From the NCBI RefSeq assembly GCF_002934625.1, contig NZ_PTJD01000017.1, positions 1 to 64,000 on the forward strand: a DNA stretch of 64,000 nucleotides, given 5' to 3'. The notes below the pieces were generated by a model. That model saw nothing but the letters and a program-made list of their open reading frames with translations, was not told the DNA's origin and did no database searches. This DNA comes from Kineococcus xinjiangensis. Its GTDB lineage: Bacteria > Actinomycetota > Actinomycetes > Actinomycetales > Kineococcaceae. A program made the position numbers and the translations under genes. Shown in pieces: positions 44,531 to 52,123 of this stretch. Position 1 is the stretch's first letter; every line of letters begins with the position of its first letter.

Positions 44531-44561
44531 ATGAGAGCCTTCTCATGTCGTTCTCACGGAG
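44531..44561 (+). promoter_or_regulatory. Candidate response-regulator site (TTCTCA 11-bp direct repeat)
   Basis: TTCTCATGTCG (44540-44550) followed by TTCTCACGGAG (44551-44561) is an exact 11-bp-phased direct repeat, the layout bound by OmpR-family dimers. TGAGAGCCTTCTCA (44532-44545) forms an overlapping inverted repeat. It lies 30 bp before the His-rich gene, whose operon ends with an OmpR-family regulator, so autoregulation is likely. Confidence 0.55.
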
Positions 44562-44590
44562 GTCTCCGGCTCGATGGGGAGCTAGAGGAC

Positions 44591-45322
44591 ATGAGGAACT
44601 CGATGAAGCTGAGCCTGGTGGGTGCCGCGGCGGTCGCGCTGACCGCGGCGGGTGTGGGTGCGACGTGGGGTGATCCCCCGGACGTCGACCTCGGTGGCCC
44701 GGTGGTCATGAGCGGCGTCTCGACGACCCCGTCGACCACCGAGGTGGCGCCGCCGGACGAGGGCCCGGAGGAGGTGCCCGCGAGCCCGCCGGAGGAGCTC
44801 GAGGGCGCGGCGCCGGAGCCGACCCCGACGGAGAGCCCGACGGAGAGCCCCGCGGAAAGCCCCGCGCCCACGGACCCGCCGACGACGGCGGATCCGGACG
44901 GGACGTCGGGCGAGGCCCCCGACGAGACGACCGACGAGACCACCGACGGCCCGCCCGAGGGCAGGCCCGTCGGCCCGCCGGCCCACGTGCCGGTCGGCCC
45001 GCCCGAGGGCAGGCCCGCGCACGGCCACGGCCACGGCCACGGCCACGGCCACGGAGAGGGCGACGCCCGGCACGGCGGGAAGCACGAGGCGCGCCAGCAG
45101 GCCGGGCAGCAGTCCCGGCAGGACGCCGAGCCGCAGGCCCGCGCCGAGGAGCCGCGGACGGGCTCCGGCGCTCCGGCGGCACGCCGCGACGACCGGGGGC
45201 AGCACCGCCCGGACCGCGGCGAGGCAGCACGCGGGGATCGCCCCGGCGACGCGACCGAGAGCCGTGGGGGCGGCTCCGGCAACGGCTCCGCGGGCAAGGG
45301 CGGAGGTCCCCGGGAGCGATGA
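44591..45322 (+). CDS. Secreted His-rich, low-complexity protein of a two-component operon
   Basis: A 243-residue protein. A short signal peptide (MRNSMKLSLVGAAAVALTA) ends near residue 22. The rest is low-complexity: a Glu/Pro/Thr region with repeated TESPTESP, two GPPEGRP units, then an alternating Gly-His block (six His in GHGHGHGHGHG, about residues 143-155) and an Arg/Gln/Gly-rich end. The His run could bind nickel, copper, zinc or cobalt. The TGA overlaps the kinase ATG, tying it to the sensor system. No fold is recognised. GAGG precedes the ATG. Confidence 0.75.
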   Translation: MRNSMKLSLVGAAAVALTAAGVGATWGDPPDVDLGGPVVMSGVSTTPSTTEVAPPDEGPEEVPASPPEELEGAAPEPTPTESPTESPAESPAPTDPPTTADPDGTSGEAPDETTDETTDGPPEGRPVGPPAHVPVGPPEGRPAHGHGHGHGHGHGEGDARHGGKHEARQQAGQQSRQDAEPQARAEEPRTGSGAPAARRDDRGQHRPDRGEAARGDRPGDATESRGGGSGNGSAGKGGGPRER

Positions 45323-46923
45323 CCGTCGAGCCCCTGCGCAGGCGGGCGCACGTGGTGGGGGCGGCACCGGCCGCCCCACCACCACCTGCTCCCGCCCGAC
45401 CGCTCGGGGGCGCGCCGTGGGGGCGGCTGCGCGACGTGGCGGCGGGCGGGCGCGAGGTGGCGCGGCGCGCGCGGCGCGGGGTCCGGACGGTGCGCGTCAA
45501 GGTGCTGCTGGCGGTCGTCCTGACGGCGGCGGCGGGCACGGCGATGGAGGGGACCGTGTCACACGTCGTCCAGGTCGACGCCGCCGAGCGGAGGATGGAC
45601 GCCTCCCTGCACCAGGAGGTGGAACAGCTGCGGACGCTGGCCCGCACCGGCGTGGACCCGGCCACCGGGGCCGGGTTCACGTCGGTGGACCAGCTGCTGC
45701 GGGCGACGGTGAGCGGGCACGTCGCCGAGGAGGGCGAGACGCGCCTGGCGGTGCTCGACGGGGTGCCCGCCTACCGCCCCGCCGGTCCCCGGCCGGTGGA
45801 GCTCGAGGAGGAGCCCGCCGTGATGCGGGTCGCGCGCTCCCTGCGCGCCGACTCCCCCGCCGCGCTGCGCACCGTGCCCAGCTCGGCGGGGGACCTGCGC
45901 CTGGCCGCGGTCCCGGTGACGCTGCCGGGGTCGTCGCAGCTGGGGGTGCTGGTCGTCACCCAGAGCGTCGACGTGCAGCTGCGCGGTGTCCGCGAGGGCT
46001 CCCGCACGTTCGCCACCGTCGCCCTCGGGGTGCTGCTGCTCGTCGCCCTCGTCGGCTGGGGCGTGACCGGGCACCTGCTGCGCCCGCTGCAGCGGCTGCG
46101 GGCGACGACGCAGGCCGTGGGGGCCGACGCCCTGACGGGCCGGACCGCGGCGCGCAGCCCCGTGCGGGGCGACGACGACGTCGCGGACCTCGCACGCAGC
46201 TTCAACGGGATGCTCGACCGCCTGGAGGAGGCCTTCACCACCCAGCGGCAGTTCCTGCAGGACGCCGGCCACGAGCTGCGCACGCCCCTGACGATCATCC
46301 GGGGGCACCTGGAGGTGATGGATCCCGCCGCCGCGGACGACGTCCGCGAGACCCGGGACCTGGTGCTGGACGAGGTGGAGCGCGTCAGCCGCCTCGTGGA
46401 CGACCTGTCCGTGCTGGCCTCCGCGCGCCGGCCGGACTTCCTCGCGCCGCGCACGGTCGACGCGGGGCGGCTGCTGGAGGAGACGTTCGAGAAGGCGCTC
46501 GCCCTGGGGCGGCGGCGCTGGCTGGTCGACGCCCGGCCGGAGGTCCTGCTGCGGGCGGACCCGCAGCGGCTGGCGCAGGCGCTGCTGCAGCTGGCGTCCA
46601 ACGCGGTGAGCTTCACCGACCCGGGTGACGTGGTGGCCCTGGGCGGCGCGGTGCGGGGCGGCGCGCTGGAGCTGTGGGTGCGCGACTGCGGCCCCGGGGT
46701 GGCGCCGGAGGACGCCGGGCGGATCTTCGAGCGGTTCGGCCGCTCCCGCGCCGGGCGCGCGGGTGAGGGTTCCGGGCTCGGCCTGGCGATCGTGTCCTCC
46801 ATCGCCGAGGCGCACGGCGGCCGGGTGCGGCTGAGCAGCCGCCCGGGTGCGGGCGCCACCTTCACCCTCGTCCTCCCCCTGGACCCGGGCGTCGACGCCC
46901 CCGTCGGCGGGGAGGCGCGGTGA
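45319..46923 (+). CDS. Sensor histidine kinase
   Basis: A 534-residue kinase. A Pro/Arg-rich cytoplasmic start, helix one (VKVLLAVVLTAAAGTAM, about 60-76), an external sensor domain (about 80-225), helix two (TFATVALGVLLLVALVGWG, about 232-250), a HAMP region, the H-box with H318 (DAGHELRTPLTIIRG) and the ATPase domain (LASNAVSFTDPG, DCGPGVAPEDAG, GSGLGLAIVSSIAEAHGG). The sensor domain is not recognisable. Coupled by ATGA to the His-rich gene and by GTGA to the regulator gene. Confidence 0.92.
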   Translation: MTVEPLRRRAHVVGAAPAAPPPPAPARPLGGAPWGRLRDVAAGGREVARRARRGVRTVRVKVLLAVVLTAAAGTAMEGTVSHVVQVDAAERRMDASLHQEVEQLRTLARTGVDPATGAGFTSVDQLLRATVSGHVAEEGETRLAVLDGVPAYRPAGPRPVELEEEPAVMRVARSLRADSPAALRTVPSSAGDLRLAAVPVTLPGSSQLGVLVVTQSVDVQLRGVREGSRTFATVALGVLLLVALVGWGVTGHLLRPLQRLRATTQAVGADALTGRTAARSPVRGDDDVADLARSFNGMLDRLEEAFTTQRQFLQDAGHELRTPLTIIRGHLEVMDPAAADDVRETRDLVLDEVERVSRLVDDLSVLASARRPDFLAPRTVDAGRLLEETFEKALALGRRRWLVDARPEVLLRADPQRLAQALLQLASNAVSFTDPGDVVALGGAVRGGALELWVRDCGPGVAPEDAGRIFERFGRSRAGRAGEGSGLGLAIVSSIAEAHGGRVRLSSRPGAGATFTLVLPLDPGVDAPVGGEAR

Positions 46924-47582
46924 CCAGCGTGCTCATCGCGGAGGACGAGGCGCGCATCGCCTCCTTCCTCGAGAAGGGGCTGCGGGCCAGCGGGTTCGCG
47001 ACGACCGTCGCACCCACGGGCCGGCGCGCGCTGGACCTGCTGGCGGGGGGCGACTTCGACGTCGTCATCCTGGACCTGGGCCTGCCGGAGGTGGACGGGT
47101 TCACGGTGCTGCGCAGGCTGCGGCAGTCCCGCAACGACGTGCCCGTCGTCGTCCTCACCGCCCGCCACGAGGTGGCGGACGCGGTGGGGGCGCTGGAGGG
47201 CGGGGCCGACGACTACGTGACGAAGCCGTTCCGCTTCGAGGAGCTCCTGGCCCGGCTGCGGTTGCGGCTGCGCGAGCGCCGCGCCCCCGAGGCCACGGTG
47301 CTCAGCGCGGGCGACCTGCACCTGGACCTGCGGACCCGCTCGGCGAGCGTCGCGGGGCGGGACGTGGACCTGTCGGCGCGGGAGTTCGCCCTCGCCGAGA
47401 CGTTCCTGCGCCATCCCGGGCAGGTCCTGACCCGGGAGCAGCTGCTGAGCGCCGTGTGGGGCTACGACTTCGACCCCGGCTCGAACGTGGTGGACGTCTA
47501 CGTCCGCTACCTGCGCCGCAAGCTGGGTGCGGAACGGGTGGAGACGGTGCGCGGGATGGGCTACCGGCTGCGCCCCGGCTGA
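46920..47582 (+). CDS. OmpR-family response regulator
   Basis: A 220-residue regulator cognate to the kinase before it. Receiver: E8/D9/E10, D52 (VVILDLGLPEVDG), T80 region (VVLTARHEV), K in DDYVTKPF. Winged helix at about 125-220 with LSAREFALAETFLRHPGQVLTR and RGMGYRLRPG. It probably binds the TTCTCA repeats upstream of the operon. Confidence 0.93.
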   Translation: MTSVLIAEDEARIASFLEKGLRASGFATTVAPTGRRALDLLAGGDFDVVILDLGLPEVDGFTVLRRLRQSRNDVPVVVLTARHEVADAVGALEGGADDYVTKPFRFEELLARLRLRLRERRAPEATVLSAGDLHLDLRTRSASVAGRDVDLSAREFALAETFLRHPGQVLTREQLLSAVWGYDFDPGSNVVDVYVRYLRRKLGAERVETVRGMGYRLRPG

Positions 47583-47649
47583 GCACCCCGGGTGAGCGTC
47601 CCGGCTGACGTGCGGCCACCGTGCCGGCCGGGGGTGGGACGGTGGTGCC

Positions 47650-48654
47650 GTGCGCGCCAGCCGGCTGCTGACCATGACGATGCTGCTGCAGACCCGGCAG
47701 CGGATGACGGCGCGCGAGCTCGCGGAGCACCTGGAGGTCTCCGAGCGCACGGTGCAGCGCGACGTCGAGGCGCTGCAGGCTGCGGGGATCCCGGTGGTCT
47801 CGACGCGGGGCGTCGCGGGCGGCTACCGCCTCGCACCGGGGTACCGCACGAGGCTGAGCGGGCTGTCCCCGCGGGAGGCGGAGGCGGTGGCGTTCCTCGG
47901 GCTGGCCGGCCCGGCCGGGGAGCTGGGGCTGGCCGACGTGCTGGGCGGCGCGCGGCTGAAGGTGCTGGCGGGGCTGACGGCGGAGGGGCGGGAACGGGCC
48001 GAGCGGGTCTCGGGGCGGTTCCTGCTGGACACCGACCGGTGGTTCGGCAGCCCGGAGCCGACGCCGGCGCTGGGGACGCTGGCGGAGGCGCTGTGGGAGG
48101 ACCGCCGGGTGCGGGTGCGCCACCACCGCCGTGGGGAGGTCGTGGAGCGGGTGCTGGATCCGCTGGGCCTGGTCCTGAAGTCGGAGTGGTACCTGCTGGC
48201 GCTGCGCGACGGCCAGCAGCGCACCTACCGGGTGTCACGGCTGGAGGCGGTGGAGGTGCTGGCGGAGCGGGTGCGGCGCCCGGCGGGCTTCGACCTGGAG
48301 GGGGCGTGGCGGGCGCACCGCGCGGAGCTGGAGCGGCGGCGGGTGCGGGTCCGGGTGCGGGTGCGGGCCGATCCGGAGCTGCTGCCGTCGCTGCGGCGGG
48401 TGAGCGCGGCCGCGGCGCAGGCGGAGGTGCCGGTGCTGGCGGAGGACCTGCCCCGCGACGGGGACGGCCGGGTGGTGGTGGAGGTCGGCTTCGACGGGGA
48501 GCGGTGGGCGGTGATGGCTCTGCTGGGCCTCGGCGCGGGGGTGGAGGTGCTGGACCCGCCGCACCTGCGGGGGCAGCTGGCCGCGGAGGTCGCCGCCCTC
48601 GCCGCCCTGTACGCGGGGTCCGGCGAAGTCGTCGCGAATCACGACAGGATCTGA
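47650..48654 (+). CDS. WYL-domain transcriptional regulator (YafY type)
   Basis: A 334-residue protein. N-terminal DeoR-like HTH (about 1-60: MTARELAEHLEVSERTVQRDVEALQAAG), then the WYL domain (about 150-220; here KSEWYLLAL) and the C-terminal WCX region. WYL regulators sense nucleotides or DNA breakdown products or other small ligands. Start GTG. The next gene, a DinB-like protein 68 nt downstream on the same strand, is its most likely target; this pairing is common in actinobacteria. Confidence 0.9.
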   Translation: MRASRLLTMTMLLQTRQRMTARELAEHLEVSERTVQRDVEALQAAGIPVVSTRGVAGGYRLAPGYRTRLSGLSPREAEAVAFLGLAGPAGELGLADVLGGARLKVLAGLTAEGRERAERVSGRFLLDTDRWFGSPEPTPALGTLAEALWEDRRVRVRHHRRGEVVERVLDPLGLVLKSEWYLLALRDGQQRTYRVSRLEAVEVLAERVRRPAGFDLEGAWRAHRAELERRRVRVRVRVRADPELLPSLRRVSAAAAQAEVPVLAEDLPRDGDGRVVVEVGFDGERWAVMALLGLGAGVEVLDPPHLRGQLAAEVAALAALYAGSGEVVANHDRI

Positions 48655-48722
48655 CGGGAAGGGCTCCTAGCGTGGGCCGCACCGGCCGCCCGGCCGGCGA
48701 ACCCACCGACGTTGGAGGAGCC

Positions 48723-49382
48723 ATGACCCAGACCCAGGGCGCTCAGGACCTGTCCGTCAGCACCTCGCAGGCGCCGGACCCGCGCCCGCTCGCCGTGCTC
48801 GCCGTCGAGACCCTCGTGCGGGTGGTGCGGCAGGTCCCGGACCCCGCGTGGGACCGCAGCACCGCCCCGCACGTGACGACGATGGACCCGTCCCGGGACC
48901 GGACGCTTCGGGAGATCCTGAGCTACCACGCCTACGACGACGCGTGGATCCCGGACATGCTCGCTGGGCGCACGATGGCGGAGGCCGGGGAGGACGTCCA
49001 CGGCGCCGACCCCTTCGACCGCGACCGGCTGGGCGAGGACCCGGCCGGACGCTTCGCGGAGATCGCCGCCACCGGCGTCGCCGCGATCCGCGACCTCGAC
49101 GACCTCACCCGCACCGTGCACTGCTCCTTCGGGGACTTCTCCGCCGGGGACTACCTGTGGCAGGTCGTCACGTTCCGAGCGCTGCGGGCCGTGGAGATCG
49201 CCCGGCTGGTCGGCGCCGACGACCGGCTCCCGGCGGAGCTGGTGGCGGGGATGCTCGCCTACTTCGAGGTGCACGCGGAGCAGTGGCGGCAGTGGGGCGT
49301 CTTCGGCCCGGCGGTCGAGGCCCCGGCCGACGCGGACCCGCAGGAACGGCTGCTGGCGCTGACGGGGCGCGCACCCCGCTGA
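48723..49382 (+). CDS. DinB / maleylpyruvate isomerase-like protein (TIGR03086-like)
   Basis: A 219-residue helical-bundle protein related to mycothiol-dependent and DinB proteins. A His in the LSYHAYDDAW segment may bind metal. The usual HGWDLA histidine motif near the middle is not present; VVTFRALRAVEIARL stands in its place, so metal binding may be incomplete. GGAGG precedes the ATG. Function unknown; probably under the WYL regulator upstream. Confidence 0.75.
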   Translation: MTQTQGAQDLSVSTSQAPDPRPLAVLAVETLVRVVRQVPDPAWDRSTAPHVTTMDPSRDRTLREILSYHAYDDAWIPDMLAGRTMAEAGEDVHGADPFDRDRLGEDPAGRFAEIAATGVAAIRDLDDLTRTVHCSFGDFSAGDYLWQVVTFRALRAVEIARLVGADDRLPAELVAGMLAYFEVHAEQWRQWGVFGPAVEAPADADPQERLLALTGRAPR

Positions 49383-49384
49383 GG

Positions 49385-49461
49385 CGTCCCGTCCGGACTC
49401 GCTGGCCGCGCCTCCCGTCCGGCCTCCGCTGGCCGCGCCTCCCGTCCGGCCCCCGCTGGGC
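49385..49461 (+). repeat. 26-27-bp tandem repeat, three units
   Basis: Three successive units built around CCCGTCCGG (49388, 49414, 49441) and ending CTGGCCGC or CTGGGCGG. They lie directly after the DinB-like gene and run into the inverted-repeat element. Confidence 0.7.
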
Positions 49462-49514
49462 GGGGACGTTCGGCACGCGACACACAGGCGTGTCGCGGCC
49501 GGACGTCCCCGCCC
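49458..49514. repeat. Inverted-repeat element, copy 1
   Basis: Outer arms GGGCGGGGACGTTCGGC and GGCCGGACGTCCCCGCCC, inner arms GCGACAC / GTGTCGC, loop ACAGGC-like. Overall about 25 bp stem with one bulge and one mismatch. Closely related in outer arms and inner GACAC/GTGTC to the element at 57219-57272. Confidence 0.75.
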
Positions 49515-49583
49515 CGGCCCGGTCCCGCTCCCGTGGGGCCCCGGGGCGGGAACGCATCGGCAGCCCCGTAGGTTGTCCCCACC

Positions 49584-50024
49584 ATGACGACCAAGGCCCT
49601 GACACTGGAGACGCACGACGAGACCGTGCGCGACGGCATCGTGCTCATCGACTTCTGGGCTTCGTGGTGCGGGCCCTGCCGGCAGTTCGCGCCCGTCTTC
49701 GAGCAGGCGTCGGAGACCCACCCGGACATCACGTTCGCCAAGGTGGACACCGAGGACCAGCAGGAGCTCGCGGCGCGCTACAGCATCACGTCGATCCCGA
49801 CGCTGGTCGCCTACCGCGACGGCATCCCCGTCTTCGGCCAGCCCGGCGCCCTCCCCGCCCCGGCGCTGGAGGAGCTCATCACCGCGGTCCGCAGCCTCGA
49901 CATGGAGCAGGTCCGCGCCCAGTACATCCAGGCGCAGCAGCAGGCCGCGGTGCAGCGCGCGGCCGCCCAGCAGCCGATGCGCGCCCCCGGCGTGCGCGCG
50001 GGGACGGACCCGGCGGTCTTCTGA
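49584..50024 (+). CDS. Thioredoxin
   Basis: A 146-residue protein with the WCGPC redox site at about 32-36 (FWASWCGPCRQFAP) and cis-Pro in SITSIPTLVAYRDG. It is longer than standard thioredoxin (about 105) by a C-terminal Gln/Ala-rich helix and tail. Electrons would come from thioredoxin reductase or, in this lineage, mycothiol systems. ATG start; TAGGTT 9 nt upstream suggests a short leader. Confidence 0.93.
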   Translation: MTTKALTLETHDETVRDGIVLIDFWASWCGPCRQFAPVFEQASETHPDITFAKVDTEDQQELAARYSITSIPTLVAYRDGIPVFGQPGALPAPALEELITAVRSLDMEQVRAQYIQAQQQAAVQRAAAQQPMRAPGVRAGTDPAVF

Positions 50025-50061
50025 CCCCCGGGCGCCCCACCCCTGCCCGGCTGCGCGCCGG

Positions 50062-50757
50062 TCAGCGGGCCCCGGTCTCGCGGAGCCGCTCCGCGAGACC
50101 GGTCAGCCCGTCGGCGACGACGTCGGCGTGGCGCATGTGCGCCGGGTAGGGCGCGCCGTTCCGGTCGATCCAGGCGGTGGACATGCCCGCCCGCTCCGCC
50201 CCGTCGATGTCCCAGGGGTGCACGGCCACGAGCATGCACTCGGCGGGCGTGACCCCGCAGGTGGCGGCGGCGTACTCGTAGGCGCGCAGCGTCGGCTTCC
50301 ACGTGCCCGCGCTCTCCACGGACAGCAGGTGCTCGAACTCGTCCCGCAGGCCGGCGCGCTCCAGCAGCCCCTCCGTGATGGACGTGCTGCCGTTGGTCAG
50401 GGTCACCAGCCGCAGCCCCTGGGCGCGCAGGGCGCGGACGCCCTCGGGCACGTCGGGGTGGACGCTCAGCTGCTGGAAGCCGGACATCACGTGCTCCACG
50501 GCCTCGTCGACGCCGACGCCGAGGTCCACGCCGTGCAGCACGCCGCGCAGGACCGACTCCCCGATGACGGCGAACGGCACAGCCGTGCCGGCGGCCGCCA
50601 GCGCGAAGCCGTCGCGCAGCAGCGAGGCGAACCAGGTGGTGGCGAGGTGGCCCGGAGCTCCGACGTCGGCGAAGCGACCGGCCATCGGGGCCATGTCCGA
50701 CAGTGTCTCGTTGACGTCGAAGACCAGCACGCTGGGGCGGGGCACGTCAGCATCCAT
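50062..50757 (-). CDS. Haloacid dehalogenase, type II
   Basis: A 231-residue HAD hydrolase. Motif I FDVNETLSD (nucleophile Asp14 of VFDVNETL), motif II LTNGS, motif III Lys in TWKPTLRAYEYAA, and motif IV VAVHPWDIDGAERAG. The Asn in DVNETL and HPWD motif are typical of L-2-haloacid dehalogenases rather than phosphatases. The physiological substrate is unknown. Convergent with thioredoxin. Confidence 0.9.
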   Translation of the reverse strand: MDADVPRPSVLVFDVNETLSDMAPMAGRFADVGAPGHLATTWFASLLRDGFALAAAGTAVPFAVIGESVLRGVLHGVDLGVGVDEAVEHVMSGFQQLSVHPDVPEGVRALRAQGLRLVTLTNGSTSITEGLLERAGLRDEFEHLLSVESAGTWKPTLRAYEYAAATCGVTPAECMLVAVHPWDIDGAERAGMSTAWIDRNGAPYPAHMRHADVVADGLTGLAERLRETGAR

Positions 50758-50905
50758 GCCGCTGCAGTGCCCACCCGCGCCGCCGCCATGCGGATCAGCT
50801 CGCCCCGGGCCCGCCGCCCCGTGCTCACGGGCTCGGCGCGAGGCGGGACGGGCGGTGCCGTGAGAACGTGAGCCTCAGCGCTGAAGGTTCGCCGCCCGGC
50901 TGCCG

Positions 50906-51868
50906 ATGACGGAGAACGTGACAGCTCTGGTGGAGGCCTCCGTGAAGTACCGCCTGGTGACCCGAAGTGACTTCGACGGGCTGGTGTGCGCCGTGCTGCT
51001 GCGGCACCTCGACCTGATCGACGAGATCACCTTCGTCCACCCCAAGGACGTCCAGGACGGCGTGGTGGAGGTCAGCGACCGCGACATCCTCACCAACCTC
51101 CCCTACGCCCCCGCCGCGCACCTGGTCTTCGACCACCACCACTCCGAGACCCTGCGCACCGGCGGCGAGAAGACCAACCACGTCATCGACGCCGACGCCC
51201 CCTCGGCCGCGCGCGTCGTCTACGACTACTACGGGGGCGCGGCGCGCTTCCCGAAGGTGTCCGAGGAGCTCATGCGGGCCGTCGACCAGGGCGACTCCGC
51301 GGCGTACTCGGAGGAGGAGATCCTCAACCCCGAGGGCTGGACCCTCATGAACTTCCTCATGGACAGCCGCACCGGCCTCGGCCGCTTCCGCGACTTCCGG
51401 ATCTCCAACTACCAGCTGATGATGCAGCTCATCGACGCCTGCATCGAGCACGACGACGTGACGGGCATCCTCGCCCTGCCCGACGTCGCCGAGCGCGTCG
51501 AGCTGTACAACGCCCAGTCCGAGCAGTTCGTGGAGCAGCTCAAGCGGGTCACCACCCTGCACGGCGACGTCGTCGTCGTCGACCTGCGCGACGAGGAGAC
51601 CATCCACGCCGGCAACCGGTTCATGGTCTACGCCCTCTACCCGCAGGCCCGCGTCTCCGTGCACGTCATCTGGGGCCGCGCCAAGCAGAACACCGTCTTC
51701 GCCATCGGGAAGTCGATCATCGACCGCAGCTCCCCCGTCGACATCGGCTCCGTGTGCCTGCGCTACGGCGGCGGCGGCCACCTCGCCGCCGGCACCTGCC
51801 AGGTCTCCCACGAGATCTCCGAGCAGGTCATGGGCGAGATCATCGAGTCGGTCCGCACCCCCCGCTGA
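50906..51868 (+). CDS. DHH-family phosphoesterase
   Basis: A 320-residue protein with DHH motifs VTRSDFDGLVCAVLL, FDHHHSETLRT and DADAPSAARVVYDYYG, plus DHHA1-type GGGGHLAAGTCQ near the C-terminus. Related proteins are exopolyphosphatase-like, NrnA-type oligoribonucleases or c-di-nucleotide hydrolases; the substrate is not settled by sequence. ATG at 50906; GTG at 50942 is an alternative. A clear terminator follows. Confidence 0.88.
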   Translation: MTENVTALVEASVKYRLVTRSDFDGLVCAVLLRHLDLIDEITFVHPKDVQDGVVEVSDRDILTNLPYAPAAHLVFDHHHSETLRTGGEKTNHVIDADAPSAARVVYDYYGGAARFPKVSEELMRAVDQGDSAAYSEEEILNPEGWTLMNFLMDSRTGLGRFRDFRISNYQLMMQLIDACIEHDDVTGILALPDVAERVELYNAQSEQFVEQLKRVTTLHGDVVVVDLRDEETIHAGNRFMVYALYPQARVSVHVIWGRAKQNTVFAIGKSIIDRSSPVDIGSVCLRYGGGGHLAAGTCQVSHEISEQVMGEIIESVRTPR

Positions 51869-51877
51869 CCCCACCCG

Positions 51878-51912
51878 CAGCGCCGGCACCTCCCGAGGAG
51901 GTGCCGGCGCTG
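51878..51912 (+). terminator. Hairpin terminator of the DHH gene
   Basis: A perfect 15-bp stem (51878-51892 / 51898-51912) with a 5-nt loop, 9 nt after the stop codon. Confidence 0.85.
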
Positions 51913-52009
51913 TGGTGTTGGTGGGGGGCTGTGGGCGGCGGGCCGTCGGCGGCTTGCTGTCGGCGCTCAGGCGGGGGCGGCGGGCCGTGGCGGCGGGAGG
52001 CCGCGGCGG

Positions 52010-52015
52010 TAGGCT
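52010..52015 (+). promoter_or_regulatory. tRNA-Lys -10 candidate (TAGGCT)
   Basis: TAGGCT lies 35 nt before the tRNA 5' end, giving a short 5' leader for RNase P. Confidence 0.35.
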
Positions 52016-52050
52016 CCCCGCGGGACGGCGGGAACCACCTCCGGCGCCCC

Positions 52051-52123
52051 GGGCCTCTAGCTCAACTGGCAGAGCAGCGGACTTTTAATCCGCGGGTTGT
52101 GGGTTCGAGTCCCACGGGGCCTA
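52051..52123 (+). tRNA. tRNA-Lys (anticodon UUU)
   Basis: A full 73-nt cloverleaf: acceptor GGGCCTC/GGGGCCT (two G-U pairs), D-arm GCTC/GAGC, anticodon arm GCGGA-CTTTTAA-TCCGC with anticodon TTT, and T-arm GTGGG-TTCGAGT-CCCAC. CCA is not encoded. Its last three bases (CTA on this strand) are the complement of the TAG stop codon of the opposing phosphatase gene. Confidence 0.97.

Noticed and set aside
45020-45053. Hexamer repeat that could look like a CRISPR or VNTR
   Set aside because: It simply encodes the Gly-His repeat of the secreted protein; no spacers and no cas genes are present.
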